A stretch of 64,000 nucleotides of DNA. Source: Siphonodentalium dalli. Its lineage: Eukaryota; Mollusca; Scaphopoda; Gadilida; Siphonodentaliidae. A program made the position numbers and the translations under genes. Shown piece after piece: positions 32,084 through 46,190 of this stretch. Under the pieces are notes generated by a model, which worked only from the letters and a program-made list of their open reading frames with translations, had not been told where the DNA came from and did not search any database. How positions within the stretch are numbered: position 1 is the stretch's first letter; every line of letters begins with the position of its first letter. Where the stretch lies: NCBI GenBank assembly GCA_032622095.1, contig CP136063.1, positions 91,801,980-91,865,979 on the forward strand, written 5' to 3'.

Positions 32084-33417
32084 TCAACATTGGCAAATGT
32101 GTGGCTGGATGAACAGCATTTGGAAATTTCGGACAGAAACAATGATATGGTGTTTCTGTTTTTGTAAATAAACAACCACTATGACGTGTAAACATATTGA
32201 CTATTTTTTTTATTTTCCATAAATTGTAATATTAATTCGCTCTCGCTTAGAAAATGTTCAATTATAGGGGGTGATTTGGTTGGAATTATTAATCAGTTGG
32301 AAGGTTTCGGGTACCAGGTGAACAATTAAATTAAATATATATCGATGAAAGCACAAATTAGTCAAGTTGAGTAAACGGTCTGGTTCACGGGCCGGTCGAG
32401 ATTTACACCCGGGACCACAACTAACGAACGCTCTCTGATAACGTCCCTGGCATACACCCCTTTCTCAGATTAAAGATGACCCATATTTGACACCAAATGA
32501 TAACTTACGTAAAGAATGTTTTCAAAACACCCTTTAAGATAATTCGTAAAATGGAAATAAAACAATTAACGCACCTTGTTATAAATTTGTGAACTGCAGT
32601 TTGACATTTTGGAAGGAAACGAAAAAAAAACAACCTAATGTTCTCAGCGGTATTCATGGGATGAAACGAACCTTCGTGTGTATATTTGACTAACGGCGTC
32701 GGTGTCATCACCTTGTTTGGTAAAATCGGATTGGACATATTCAGTCTGAGAAAGCGGTGATCTATTTCAGAGACGTGATCAGATAGCCTTCGTTTGGGAT
32801 GGGGTAATTACGACCCCCCGTGAATCAATCCGTGACTGATTGTCATTAGCTCTCCTCTTGATTCTGAATTAGACTTTTCCCCTTGGTACCAGAAACCTTC
32901 CAAACTATCAATTTAAAAAGGCGACACGAAGCTGGATCTACAATTCTAATTAATCACTTGATCCCAATAAAGAGCGACCAGAGATACTGCTATTGTCTAA
33001 ATTTGAATATTATTTTATTATATGATCCTACCTTTATTTCATTCAATAAACCCATTCTATAAATTGTGATATTAAACGTTCGTTTAATAACAGGAAATCG
33101 TGCCAGGTGACCTTTGACTTCCAATTTGTCGTCTGTTTACATTTCGTACGCTACGTCTCAAAATACTATGGCTTCCAATGTTTTTCCAACTAACTATAAT
33201 GCATGAAGAGTTTGAAAAGTTGTATCATTAAATTTACGCCATTAAATGCGCCAAAGAGTCTTTATTTATCTGCGACTATTTCTTTACGCGGGCAAACAAC
33301 GTATAGTTAAGTGAAACGCGATCGCATGCTTTATAGCAGCCGATGTTAGTTTCGCGTCCCATTTGTTGTTTTAATTATGTTTTGTCGATGTTTTGGATCA
33401 TGCAATAAATAGAATAT
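32084..33417. other. No gene recognised
   Basis: AT-rich unique-looking sequence with only short ORFs. No partner inside the window to test conservation. Confidence 0.5.
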
Positions 33418-33554
33418 ACAACTCGTTCCCAGTTTATAGCGGAATTTACAAAACTCGTCCAGTAAACTAGGTCTGGACCTCGCCAAAGGCTCGGTCCAGA
33501 CCTAATTTACTGGGATCGTTTTGTAAATTCCACTTTAAACTGGGGACTTGTTGT
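33418..33554. repeat. ~137-bp foldback hairpin
   Basis: Left arm acaactcgttcccagtttat, right arm ataaactgggaacgagttgt in inverse with mismatches. The inner arms ggtctggacc / ggtccagacc close on a ~12-nt loop. Same style as the hairpins at 346 and 25,910 but different sequence. Confidence 0.8.
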
Positions 33555-33598
33555 AGATCCTCTATATATTCATGCATATTTAATATTTAAACAATTTT

Positions 33599-34643
33599 AT
33601 GGAGCCACGAGAATATGTCGTGGCCTCGATAATACGAAGTCGTGGCTGCATGAGAAAAAGTCGTTGCCACCAGGGGGGTTCTCCGGGAACGTATGCCGGG
33701 GTTGGTGGGTGGTCGATGGGACCAAAACAATTTTTTTTTTCTGCAACTCAATTTTTTCCTGTAAGTCTTTTGACTGTTTTTGCAATGAGTTTGGCTTAAA
33801 ACACCTTAGAATGTCAATATTAACACAAATGAACAATTTAATGATGATCAGACAAACAGTATAGCCTGTAGCCCATGCTAATGGATTGAATTTTGAAATC
33901 CAAGATGGCCGCTGGCAGCCATGTTTTTTTTAGCCGAGTGACCCCAAAATGACTCGTTCCTATTTACATGTCAATGTTAACATCCATGTCAAATAGTATG
34001 CACATAAATTCATATACATAAATTTTTAGTTGCGGACAAAATCTCTGTTTTAGTGTTAAAAAGGGGGTGGGTGTCCAAAAATGGTCGGGAAAAAAACTGC
34101 CGAAAACGGAAACATTTTTGGACGCGGGGGTGGTTGGGTCCCAACAAGGGTCGAAAGGCAAAAATCAGCATACGTGCCTGAAATGTTTTACCGACCCCCA
34201 CCCCCTGTTGCCACGAGAAAAAAGGTCGTGGCTACGAGAATATGAAGTCATGGCTGGAGACTTAGCCCGCAGAAAAGTGACCCGCACTTCCAATGCAACA
34301 CATATACTATGTGCATGTCTAATGTTCCGACGACCAGTACGACACCGTACCCAGTTTATACCACCAACATTTTGGTATTGTTCGAATCTTCAGATTCTCC
34401 ACTATATATACATATCCGAATACTGACATATAGCGTTAGCCCGTGGTGAATATTCCGGATCGGAGGCTCAGTCTGAAGGAAATTGTCCCACACTTGCGAT
34501 TTATTGATTACATGCATATGCATGCCTGTGATCGGACGATCATTATGACACCGTATCCAGCTTGACTTATTTCTCGAGACCATGACTTTATTCTCGTGGC
34601 CACGACTTAAAAAAAAATTCGGCTCTCGCCTCCGGGGCTCCAT
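33599..34643. mobile_element. Foldback element with CACGAG/GTCGTGGC motifs
   Basis: Begins ATGGAGCC and ends GGCTCCAT. Both ends and the centre (34,215-34,270) carry repeated CACGAGAA.A and GTCGTGGC(C/T) motifs with poly-T/A tracts between. ACAATT occurs beside both borders, possibly a weak target duplication. It spans the copy 1/copy 2 junction (34,487/34,488), so its left half belongs to copy 1 and its right half to copy 2. Confidence 0.6.
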
Positions 34644-34999
34644 ACAATTCAGATATGTTTTCTTTTCTGAATGTAAATTGAAACCACCCCAACACAGAGC
34701 ACACCCCCACCATGCACTACTTTATATGAATCGCAAAAACTTGAATCTATACCCAAACGTCCAACTTTGATTCTCAACAATGGGACATTTGTAATACCCA
34801 ACGGTTGGATATCCGATATCAGAAAAACATGCAAAGCCTCTTCATGAAACGGGGCTTGTCAACTAGCAATCCCCGTTTCACGAAGAGGCTTTGAATATTT
34901 CTCTGTGTAATCAACAGAAAACTAGCCGTTCTCCTAAGTTTTCAAAGACCACAGAACAAATGTCGAAAATCTAATGATATTGAATATTTATTTTTATTT

Positions 35000-35030
<31 letters not shown>

Positions 35031-35177
35031 ATATATATTTGTCACATACATCATACATTTGAATACGTTTCCAGTGAATTTCATGTACTCTTTTGATAAT
35101 TTGTTTTTTTTTCTGCTATGTAATTCTTTGAACCCATGTACACATGGCTTAAGAATAAACAATTATGTAGATTTAGT

Positions 35178-35673
35178 GATCGCAAAATCGGTTTGAAATC
35201 GGATGCATTGAACTGCATCATCCGCAACCCCAGTGATATACATGTATGTATGGTTTGAAACTTTGCCCCCAAAGCTGCTTTCATGTGAATACGTTTGCCC
35301 GAAAGCTGCATGCATTTGTCACATGCGTCAGTCGTAGGTATGTAAAGGCAGCTTTCACGGACTTGCGGCTGACGCACATGCGACATTCGGCCAATGCATA
35401 CGTCTCTCTGCTTTCACAGACATGCGGCTATCAGGCAACGTTTCAAACCATATACATACGTCATTGGTGCTTTCACGGGTTTGCGGGTAACTTGCGGCTG
35501 GCGCAGTTAACTAAACGCATCCGATTTCAAAATTTGCGTCAGCCGCAACCCTGTGGAAGCGCCAGTGATATTATGTATGGTTTGAAACGTTGCGCCTAAC
35601 ATGGTAGCCGCATGCGTCAATAGTAGGTCTGTGAAGGCAGATAGACGCATGCGTCAGCCGCGGGTCTGTGAAA
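35178..35673. mobile_element. Copy 2 of the ~500-bp inverted-repeat element
   Basis: Counterpart of 649-1,150. Flanks GTAGATTTAGT (35,167-35,177) and GTAGCTTTAGT (35,674-35,684). Confidence 0.6.
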
Positions 35674-35929
35674 GTAGCTTTAGTTATAGATGATTAGGAT
35701 CGTCCGCCCGCCAGATAACAGTCCCTCGTTAAGTCGAGTTTTTGAAGAAAACAAATCTCGACCAAAACAAAGATGAACACGAGCAGATGTTCTCGATAAT
35801 TTTATTATCTAATTCTAACAATGCACATGTATTTCTAATCATTTGTACAACAGTTACAGTTTGAATGTGAGTTGTAAGTTCGCCCTATTTGTGCGTTTTA
35901 AATCAGTTGGTAGTTATTTCTCTGTATAG

Positions 35930-36424
35930 TCCCCTGGTTAAGTGGTCCTGATAATTATCTATGGTGTTGGTGGGTACTGCTGAGTTAGCTTTGATGTTGG
36001 TGGGGCAAAGTGATGCTGTTGATAAAAAGTAGCGCTATATTTCACAATTTTTTTTGCCGTCTGTGTCTAATAAGTAATCAGAGTGATTCGATGGTAGACC
36101 TGTGTCTACGTTAAATATCCAAGAACATATATGTTCTAAACTAGTGTAATATGGTTGTTGCAAAATGGTCGTAATAAAACTCATCTTATTATGGTCGGTT
36201 TCATACAATCAACGCAGGCGTTATTGACATAATAATGTTAAAATAGATATATTACTGGGTGATTTAAATAGAATGGCTTTCTTCGAATCGTTCGGATAAG
36301 TCTCTGAAATAACATTTTGTACTTGTTCTTAACGTCATCATTTTGTTCCACCAACATCACAGTAAATTAGCAACATCATACTAAATTAGTAACATCATAG
36401 TAAATTAGCATGACCACTTGGCTG
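35930..36424. mobile_element. Copy 2 of TIR element family X
   Basis: Counterpart of 1,408-1,902 with the same inverse ends and the three ~19-bp tandem units. Confidence 0.6.
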
Positions 36425-39239
36425 GCGTGGTATATACGTCGTTTGTTGGTTTAACCTTTTCGTGGCCCGTAATTTTTTAGATCTGAAATAAAGAGAAAAC
36501 ACATGTAGTTATTGGCTACATATCAACAAAGCGGAGGCAAATAACGACAACATTCATACGGACCCATGATGCGGTGCAGGTATGTTATAACTACAAGTAG
36601 TTTGGTTTGGTTTATTGGGTGATATTGCGTTGTGATCGTGAACAATTTGAGCGGTTTACACTAAACATGCTCAAACGACCACAGGGCATTATCCCTCAGT
36701 AAACACACCCAATCTGCATTCACCGATAATGTATATAGATTTTTCCGCATATATATCTTTCCACAAAGTCAGCTTAAGTTCTTATTTTTATCTGAAATAT
36801 GTTCACAGTATGCAGATTATAGCATAACTTATAATTATTGAGTAAGGTGCTTCGTACGACTTGGCACCGAAATATTTATAATTGTATCAGCCAAGTTTCT
36901 GTTGTACATGCAAACGAAAAAGGAACAATACTTAGAATGACCGTAATTCGTCATGGATATGAATGGCGAAAACCTACAATAGATCCATCAATATCAATCT
37001 CTACCAGAGCGCACCACCCATATACTTCCTGTCTGACTCTGCCGCCGGCTCGGTACAAGTCTGTGGTTTTCTATATTTAGCGCGGGGTTTTCCAGCCAAA
37101 ATAGGGAAAACGATCGCCCCAAATGAAGTTTTGACGTCATGCCATGATAATTATGACGTCTTAACTGACATTCATTAAATTGGGGACTGTACACCAAAAC
37201 ATTTGGATGTCATTTTCGATCGGATCAAGAGATATAGATTAGCATGCAGAGAAGAAAATAAATGAGCAATTTCGTGAATATTTTAAAGATATTTCGTCCA
37301 ATTTATTACTATCGAGCAAACTCCAGAAAATTGAAAATAAAAGTTATCTGCATTCGCTGAATTCATGTTTAGCCATACTGGACCTTCGTCTATCAGCTTG
37401 AAGCTTTCCGTCGAAAACTGTCCTCTCCAGGATGATAGCAAATCTCCAAAATTAGAGGCAGCTCATTAAAACCAATCTTCTCATCTCTTAGACTACTATC
37501 AAATGAAATGTTTTAATTTGAAAATATTTTTCATGTTAAATAATAGAAATATTTTCCGAAGAAGTGTCCAAATTCAATGTCCTTCCCATGACCATTTTAT
37601 GGACATAGACCAAAAGGGATAATCTGATGTAAAATATTAAGACAGACTGTTTCCAATCACATTTATTGTCAGAATATGACAGTTGACTTTGGTATCTGTC
37701 TAAATGTAGTCAAGTTATTCAAGAGATATTATCAAAATAACAATAATTTGTGTCAGGATTTTGACATGCATTCACTTGGCGTCATATAAGTATTAATTGA
37801 TGTTGATGTCATGACATACCGAAAAAGAGAAACCCATGCAGAACTCAAGATTGTTTCTATTTGTTTACTATCCAATATATACTCGTACAGCCAGCAACAG
37901 ACTATGTCACAACTTCTCTTTTAAAAATAATATGGGCTTTGGTTGGTGTTATTTAGTCCAAAAAATGAGAATTTTTAAGCTTCTGACTAAATTGTTTCAC
38001 ATTTTCAACAAATGCTAGTTTTGGCTATATATTTTGTTTTATCTATAAAAACTTGCCAATTTTATTTCATACTACATTGAGGTGACGTTTCTTGACACCT
38101 TTCATTTAGTTGATAAATCAAGACTCATTTTGAAAAGTAACTAAATTTTAATTGGAAAGCATATTTCGCTTTTATTACAAGAATTCATGGTGGTATACTA
38201 TGAATGCAATTTATCAAAACACAAAGGAGTACCATAGACTGTGTTAAATCAATTCTAAACTTGACCAAAATTGCCTACATACTGTGTGGCAGAGACTATA
38301 TATCTGGAAATTATATCCGGTTATAGTCACCAAGGTCGCATAAATCGTCTCTTTGTCCTGCTGCGATGGGGTGCTAGTCTGCTGAATAGATTATTGTTTC
38401 TTTACAGTATAATAAGCATTGCGACATACGTACATGGTTTATTATCACAGAGAGTGTGGACAATTCCGGAAATGTAAATAGCATTTATACTGCAAGGGTA
38501 TGCACTTCAGTTTCTGCGTTACATTCAATAATTAATCACCGAATGACACTACCACGCACTGTGTGGCGGAACATTAATTCGTGTGCTGAATGCCCGGAAT
38601 TAGTATTTTTACCTGACTGTTGGACGTATTCTAAGCAGAAGACCCGAACTTTTAAAAACGTAAATCATTGGGTTTGACTTGCGTTGCAATGACATATAAA
38701 TCCTTCAGATGGATCTGTATTAATTATATGTATATATTTAAGGCTATTTAATATGATACTTGTATATTAGCGATACGTATTGTCACTCATAGGTGGTTAT
38801 ACAGTATATTTCGTTCGTCGTGGAATGGCTTGGAGTTGCGGCCATTTTGACATCCATTTCATGACTGCGATTGTATTATTTTCTGTCCTGCCACACTATT
38901 CGCTCCCGTACTCGAATTTCACACGAACTTGTATTATAACTGCGTAATTCCTATATGCCACAATATATCGTATAATGACTTATTTCAATAACTGATGTAA
39001 TATCTACAACCATATTGGATGCCATCTTGGATAACAAAGCTTTCCCAAATGGGAATTTAGAGAATTTTATATTTGACACCAAAATTGCTTTAAAAAAAAA
39101 AACAATTTCGTCCGGTTTAACCCATCATTTCACGTGCGTACCACAACCATACCATCGAATGTTTTGCACTCTGCCACTTTTTGACCCCTGTGACATCTAC
39201 AACAAAATGATATCAGCTTCATGCTCTATCTCGATGCAA
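36425..39239. other. Copy 2 of non-coding block and repeat R member A
   Basis: Counterpart of 1,903-5,118. Repeat R member A is at 38,150-38,880 and has lost the 442 bp present at 3,775-4,216, with the join at about 38,336. A 40-bp insertion near 37,680 breaks the short ORF seen in copy 1. No gene. Confidence 0.6.
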
Positions 39240-39400
39240 TTAGCAATTAATTTCAATCAATTTTATATATGAAATGGCCCCATACTCCAAGCATTTGTAT
39301 ACCTCATGTTGGTGCGTCTTTTTACCCATACCCCTAAACAGAATCCACCCACATGGGTACTGCCAGAAACGATGTATGTTTTCATATTTTGCCCACAGAT
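39240..39400 (-). CDS. Copy 2 candidate exon 3A
   Basis: Counterpart of 5,119-5,279; the frame remains open to TAA. One replacement is visible (PCEW to PCGW). Same weak acceptor, so tentative. Confidence 0.28.
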
Positions 39401-39541
39401 CTCGCGAAGGATTTTAATGTGTGGTCTATAGAAAGGTCCCCGCACTCCATGAACATAATTTAATTCGGTTCAAATTTTGTCTAGGTTAGGACATATTTCT
39501 CGTATTTTGACTGGACTATAATATGAAACGGTGCTTCTTAC

Positions 39542-39860
39542 CATCCTTGAACAGTTCTGGGTAGGAGTCTTTGATGAAGTCCTCAAGTCCACTGCATAGA
39601 TCGTCAAAGAGGTCCTCGACTCTTTCAGGGGAAGCCGTTGGATAATCTCCGCCGGGGTATCGTTCGTGGATCTTCTTGAATTTCTCCATGAGTCCTCTCT
39701 TCATTGGTTTCATGCTGTCCTTGAACTCTCTAAACAGACAAACCATCGTGAGAGGATGTAGGGGGTTTTTCTTCTCAGTGGCGTCCATTTCCATAGTGGC
39801 GTCATCCGTAGCGACCTCCGCCGTAGTCACCTCCTCTGTTATGGTTTCCACTGTGGTACC
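39542..39860 (-). CDS. Copy 2 secreted precursor exon 2A
   Basis: 319 bp, same splice sites and phases as 5,422-5,722. It differs by an in-frame 18-bp insertion adding A-T-E-K-K-N before PLHPL, plus N/T, I/L and N/K replacements. The core KRGLMEKFKKIHERYPGG is unchanged. Length change confined to the acidic N-terminal segment suggests coding constraint with a tolerant region. Confidence 0.75.
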
Positions 39861-41494
39861 CTACAAAGAGACTCAAAGTGTTACTACCTGGAATATTTAC
39901 CATTCTAGACAGTCCCGCACCAACAAAACGGAGCCAACTCACTGGAAAGCTTTGAGTGGTTCCGGTAGAGCTACATGCTTAGGGTACCTTCACACAGCTG
40001 GAAAAATTGTGTGGTATTTTTTCAGCTATTTCGTTAACGACACGATAATTAAAATTTCGAATTTCAACATGTAACGATGCTACTGACATTTGCCTTATAA
40101 TACCTATATAAATGATTCTAATAAATGACTGCAACTAAAAAGGCAGGCAAATTTACGAGAGTGTGAACGCGGCCTAAGGGTACGTTCACACACCTGGCAA
40201 AATTCCAGGTCATTTTTATGAAATTATTCGCAGATGGCTATCTAGTGCACACTTTTGAACGATAAATTTTGAAGTTACAGAATATGTGTTTTCGATATGT
40301 ACTGCCTATTACTATTAGAACGATGAAACTCCGGGATTTTATTTGACGATTGAATATTGTCATATATTTGAAAGCATACTTCGGTTCATATCATAGCACA
40401 CTACAACCCCCCCCCCCCCGTGGCGGCGAATTGTCAACAAGTACATAGTAAAACTGCCTCTTTTGAATGTTGATATTTGACCATGAAAGCTCCACATGAC
40501 TGGTCCCATGTGTTCTATCTCATTATTTAACATATCCTCCAATGAAATCAGTGCAAAGTATACTTGGTAAAAACGAAAAGTGTGCATTATATGAGCCAAC
40601 TAGACCAACGAGTTGTGCACATTGTATATATACTTTAATCTATAAACGTTACGAACACCGTTTTCGAACACGATAGTTAACTCTAAGATAACCTTTATTT
40701 CGTTAACGATAACGTGTTTATCCATTTATGAAATCAGTACATAGTGTGCGAATTTTATATGTAAAGTAAGCACAATTTGAACTGATTTCCAGGAATATGG
40801 GGCTACATTGTTACCGGGTGTATATGGAGAACGTTATGGTGGCAGTCGTGTGGTGTCTAGATGGATGGGATACATTTATAAATATTCAATTCAGCGGACT
40901 GTCACCAAAATCGTTTGAATTCATTTCTGTTCTATACATGGTGCCCACACATAATTTAAGCAATTATATTCTGATGGACTTCTACAAAATTATAGCCAGC
41001 CACCTAGGGACGATGTGACCGGGGGTTCTCGTCCTCATCTTTGGCAAAGATTAGAAATTTCATGCTTGAGTTAACGGAAGTTGGAAGTTTCAGACCGAAA
41101 ATTTGTTGCTACTTTTCTAAATATATCGTTTTTAAACCAACATTCGAACATTTTCCTACATTCTATTAGAACTTGACTGAGGTGGGCATCATTTGGAAAA
41201 TGTCCACTCACAGGGAGCTATCTGGTTGAAATTGTCACAGTTGGATGGTATTGGGTATCCGTAGAGGCGTCCAACTGAAATTTCGCCGAATTGTGGTCGT
41301 TGGTCTTCCACCTTTGGTGTCAACACACCCTTAGTGACAAATTTGGATACAAGTTATCGATTAAGGCAACACATAGCCGTACCTTGTAGTACGAAAGTAT
41401 ATTTTGTTAACATTTAAGGCGGATATTTCCGCTAATTGTCGAATGAGACGGTGACGATCATTGAGGTCACGTGGTACGACGATATCCTGCTTAC

Positions 41495-41551
41495 CTCAGC
41501 TCTTTTCTCAAGGTCCTCCAATGGCCACTCGAAGTCTCGCTTCTCTTCAGC
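41495..41551 (-). pseudogene. Copy 2 truncated exon 1A
   Basis: Same truncation point as 7,379-7,435, so the internal duplication predates the 34-kb duplication (or the split of haplotypes). Confidence 0.8.
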
Positions 41552-42095
41552 TTGTTCTATAAGAGTGAACACACGCTCGAATTATGCGAGGAAGAATTAT
41601 ATGAAGTATAAGAGAAACTTTGGATGGAGATATATGAATATTCTCTCTAATGCATTTCACGAGAGCCAGCGAAAGCAGGGTCTCATACAACTGTTTAATC
41701 TGGACTATTGGGTTCCCAGAAATGGAAAAATAACGGAGTTTTTTTGGGGCTATTTATCTTGAATCGTGTAGTATGTGTGTAAATAAACAGTTAAAGGGAT
41801 ATAGTTGTAATGAATTGATTACGTGGCCTGTTATGGAAGCAGAGATATATGTGCTGTGTATATCATATTGTCCATGTCTCAAAATAGTAGTCGTACTTGC
41901 CTCAACCAAGTGATGAACATGCATATTTCGATTTTATCACAAGATTGCACAGTGATATGCTATGAACGCAATTTATCAAAACACAAACCCTAAACAAAAT
42001 CCACCAAAAACTCACATGGGTACTACCAGAAACGATGACAGTTTTCATATTTTGCGCACAGATCTGTGTGGTGCAAAAACAATAGTGCTTCTTAC

Positions 42096-42384
42096 CATCC
42101 TTGAACAGTTCTGGGAATGAGTCCTTGGTGAAGTCCTCAAGTCCACTGCATAGATAGTCAAATAGTTCCTCGACTCTTTCAGGGGAAGCCGTTGGATAAT
42201 CTCCGCCAGGATATCGTTCGTGGATCTTCTTGAACTTCTCCATGAGTCCTCTCTTCTCTGATGTCATCTTATCCTTCATCTCTCTATAGAGACAAACCAT
42301 CGTGAGAGGGTGTAGCGGGTTTCTCTGGGTTCCTGTCGGCATCTCCGTAGTGACCTCTTCCAACATAGTTTCCTCCGTGGTAGC
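42096..42384 (-). CDS. Copy 2 secreted precursor exon 2B
   Basis: 289 bp with intact acceptor and donor. Protein differs from 7,947-8,235 by P/S in DKMTPEKRG and D/E in ERVEDLF. The read-through frame past the donor stays open as in copy 1. Confidence 0.8.
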
Positions 42385-42685
42385 CTACAAAGAGACTTAA
42401 AGTGTTACTACCTGGAATATTTACCATTCTTGACAGTCCTGCACCACCAATACGGAGCCAACTCACTGGACAGCTTTGAGTGGTTCCTGTAGAGCTACAT
42501 GCTTAGGGTACCTTCACACAGCTGGAAAAATTGTCTGATATTTTTTTGCAACTATTTCGTCATAGAAAACCATATGGTTCCAGAAATATAACATCAACAT
42601 GCGTATAAACTTTACCAAAGCTAACGACACGATAATTAAAATTTCGGTAGTTCTACGTGTAACGATGCCACTGATATTTGCCTTC

Positions 42686-42960
42686 TAATATCTATATAAA
42701 TGATTATATTACCTGTATAAATGATTCTAATTCCTGTATAAATGATTCTAATATATGTATAAATGATTCTAATACCTGTATAAATGATTCAAATACCTGT
42801 ATAAATAATTCAAATACCTGTATAAATGATTCTAATACCTGTATAAATGATTCTAATATCTGTATAAATGATTCTAATACCTGTATAAATTATTCAAATA
42901 TCTGTATAAATTATTCAAATATCTGTATAAATGATTCTAATACCTGTATAAATGATTCTT
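42686..42960. repeat. Copy 2 of 21-bp minisatellite
   Basis: Same total length as 8,537-8,811, but unit variants are rearranged (e.g. an extra attcctg unit early, two ttattcaa units in different order). Confidence 0.92.
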
Positions 42961-44726
42961 GCGAGATAGTTGAAAGTAATATTCAGCAGCATCGTTACAT
43001 GTGGAACTACAGAGTTTTTACTTCGTTAGTTGTGGCATAAATACAGTTCATAATAATTTTTGCGTTCGATATCTGGTAATTTATAGCTTTCTGTATCGAA
43101 ATGACTGCAAATAAAAAAGCAGGAAAATTTACGAGATTGTGAAGCGGCCGGCCAAATTCCAGGCCATTTTTATGAAATTATTCGCAGATGGCTATCTAGT
43201 GCACACATTTAAATGATAAATTTTGAAAACAGAATATGTGTCCTCGACTATATTTGCCGACTATTAGAGCGGTGCAACTCCGGCATTTTATTGCATGATT
43301 GAATCTTGTCACATTTTTGAAAGCTAACTTCGGTAATATTTCAGTTGTGTGCTAACTTGAGGAATTATAGCTCCCACTGCGATTGTAGTAATCAATTGGG
43401 CATGTTTATGTTATAGATGTAAATTGTATAACGTTACGTTAATATCATAGAACACTGCAACGTTCATGGTAAAACTGCCTCATTTGAATGTTGATATTTG
43501 ACCATGAAAGCTCCACATAACTGGCCCCATTCCCATCTCATTATTCAACATATCCTCCAATGAAATCAGTGCAGAGCAAACACGGGAGAAAGAAACATGC
43601 GCATTATATGAGCTGATATGCACATTGTATACAGATTCTATACCTGTAACGAACACCGTTTTTGAACACGATAGTTAACTCAAAGATAACCGTTAATTCG
43701 TTAAAGATAAATTGTACGAAATAACGGACACGATTCACACGACACTGAGACAAATGTCTGGAAAAATATTGAAAATAAAACTGACAGGGAGGGTGGGTTT
43801 GTTGGATGATGCGGTTTCAATTTTACAACCCTAAAGAGCTTATGTAATCCCATTCATTACCGCCACATCGTGTAGAAAACGTACCAATTAGTGCAAGACC
43901 CACATTTCATCGGATAAAATTGTCCGACACGTAAGCCCACAATTAACGTGTTGATCCATTTATGAAATCAGTACATAGTGTGCGAATTTTATATTTGAAG
44001 TAAGCACAATATGAACTGATTTGCAGGAATGGGGCTACGTTGTTATCGGGTGTATATGGAGAACGTTATGGTGGCAGTCGTGTGGTGTCTAGCTTGATGA
44101 GATACATTTATATTCATTTTAGCGGACTGTCACCAAAATCATTTCAATTCATTTCTGTTCTATACATCGTACACACACAGAATTCTACGCAATTATATTC
44201 TAATGTACTTCTACTATATTGTAACCAGCTTCCTGGGGACGATGTGACCGGGGTGGGTATCTTCCACATCTTTGGTAAAGATTAGAAATTTCATGCTTCA
44301 GGTAACGGTAATTGGAGGTTTCAGAACGAAATTGGTTGATACTGTTTTAAATAATTCGTTTTAAAAACAAGATTCGAACATTCTCCTACTTTCTATTAGT
44401 ATTTGACCGAGATGGACATCATTTGGAAAATGTTCACTCATAGGGAGGTGTCTGGTTGAAATTGTCACAGTTGGGTGGTATTGGGTATTCGTTAGAGGCG
44501 TCCAACTGAATTTTCCCCGAATTGTGATCGTTGGTCTTCCACCTTTAGTATCCACACACGCTTAGTGAGCAATGTGACAGAAGGTATCGATTAAGGCAAC
44601 AAAGAATCGTACCTTGTGGTATACGAAAGTATATTTTGTTAACATTTAAGGCGGAAATATCCGCTAATTGTCGAATGAGAAGGTGACTATCATTCGGGTC
44701 ACGTGGTACGACGATATCCTGCTTAC

Positions 44727-44906
44727 CTCAGCTCTTTTCTCGAGGTCCTCCCATGGCCACTCGAAGTCTCTCTTCTCTTCAACCTGAGAGCGACTCTCCG
44801 ATAATTGATTCTCCAGCTCCTCGATGCGGTTAAGCCGGTCTAAGAGGCGTTGATTATCGTAGGCATATGCCACACACAGGAAGGCGAGGGCGGCCAACAA
44901 TCGCAT
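44727..44906 (-). CDS. Copy 2 secreted precursor exon 1
   Basis: Counterpart of 10,605-10,784. ATG, signal peptide and both KR sites intact. Replacements are T8A in the signal peptide and R41Q/A42V next to the first KR. Promoter motifs conserved: TATA near 44,964-44,973 and CCAAT near 44,992-44,998. Confidence 0.85.
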
Positions 44907-45682
44907 GCTTGAACTGAAAATAATGGTCTGAATTATTTTAAATATTTTTTATTTGCTCGATCCATATATAAACACACAAGGGCAAAAGGGGATTGGCTGA
45001 CAAGTGTTGCCACTTATAATAATCTCCTCTCCCCTTTGCCAAACACCACGGCTGTACAAAATAAGCATTGTCATGAGCAAGGAAATATGTTATAATAATA
45101 GTTTTGAACAAGTAATTATAACATACAATATAAGTAATGGGTCACTTGAACCACACCCAAGCATATCATCTATCATCTAACAGTTACCAAATCGATTCAT
45201 ATCGTCAAACATCGCGGGAGAAATAGAAATATTAATGTTGATATTATTAAATACTCATACAAATCAAAATGATAGTGGTGTCGACTCGGATGCAAAAATG
45301 CTAGGTCAGAACACAAAATTAGTGTATAATTAAAAACAATAGCTTATCATTTTGTATCATGCATTGTTTTTGAATTATATGGAATAAATACTGTTTACAT
45401 CAAGTAATGGGTTGTTTCATATTTTATTTTATGTAAAAGAAGACCGTGTGATCAAAAAGGCAATAAACTGATAAAGAGACTGAAGTTGATCTGAACGATA
45501 GAGAGGTAAGAGCAGGGGGTGATGGAGCGAGAGGTATGTCAATGAGGGAGAGGTAGACGTATTGCATCATTTGCATATGCGTGGTGTCGACAGCTTTATT
45601 GGATTCGACATATACTTCGATAACAATTTAGATACATGTACATGTATATCAATCGTTATAGTTTATTCTCTTTTCTTCGGTT

Positions 45683-46190
45683 AATATATTGAAATCGAAA
45701 CGTGTTGTTTCTTTAATGAAACGATGCACGTAATGGCGGATAACAGTATTAATTTCGTCACTCAGTTATGGACTGCTGAACAAAAGTGTCTTGACTGATA
45801 TGGTATTCACATCAAACGGGATCAAACTGCTATATTGTCCCAGACTTTCGCTAGCATATAAATATATACTTGTCAGCGGTCTTATCGAAGAGACCACAAC
45901 TGCACGTTTAAGAGTCTATTGATGGTTATTGGAGCTGGCATTGTATAATATTAAAACTAAATATTAGAATTTGCGAATTTTATCTGCTTTTTAAAATCAT
46001 CTAGAGGAGAGTCTCTGCAGTGGTATTCCATTAAGGAGTTCCAAACTGCGAGCCATTTTTGGGGAAAATGAATCGATTATTTCAGTGTCGCGACGAGTAG
46101 GGGCGAAGTCACTTGCATTTCTCAGGTCGTAATCAGTTGTATCCGCAAAAAAGGGAGCACAATTGAGACCAGATAGTTTGCAGCATTCTG
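45683..46190 (-). mobile_element. Copy 2 of LINE ORF2 3' end
   Basis: Counterpart of 11,565-12,085 with one ~11-bp loss (tgagcattca) inside the knuckle region; dead. Confidence 0.65.

Larger units (their letters stand above)
1..34487 (+). repeat. Copy 1 of ~34-kb direct duplication
   Basis: Positions 1-30,149 align in order and orientation with 34,488-64,000. Anchors: the start of the window and 34,488 share the same text beginning cccacacttgcgattta, and the last bases of the window (64,000) match 30,149. Substitutions are roughly 2-3% by eye; the other differences are discrete indels. Positions 30,150-34,487 have their partner beyond the window, so the exact unit ends cannot be fixed. Either a true tandem segmental duplication or two haplotypes joined in assembly. 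Confidence 0.93.
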
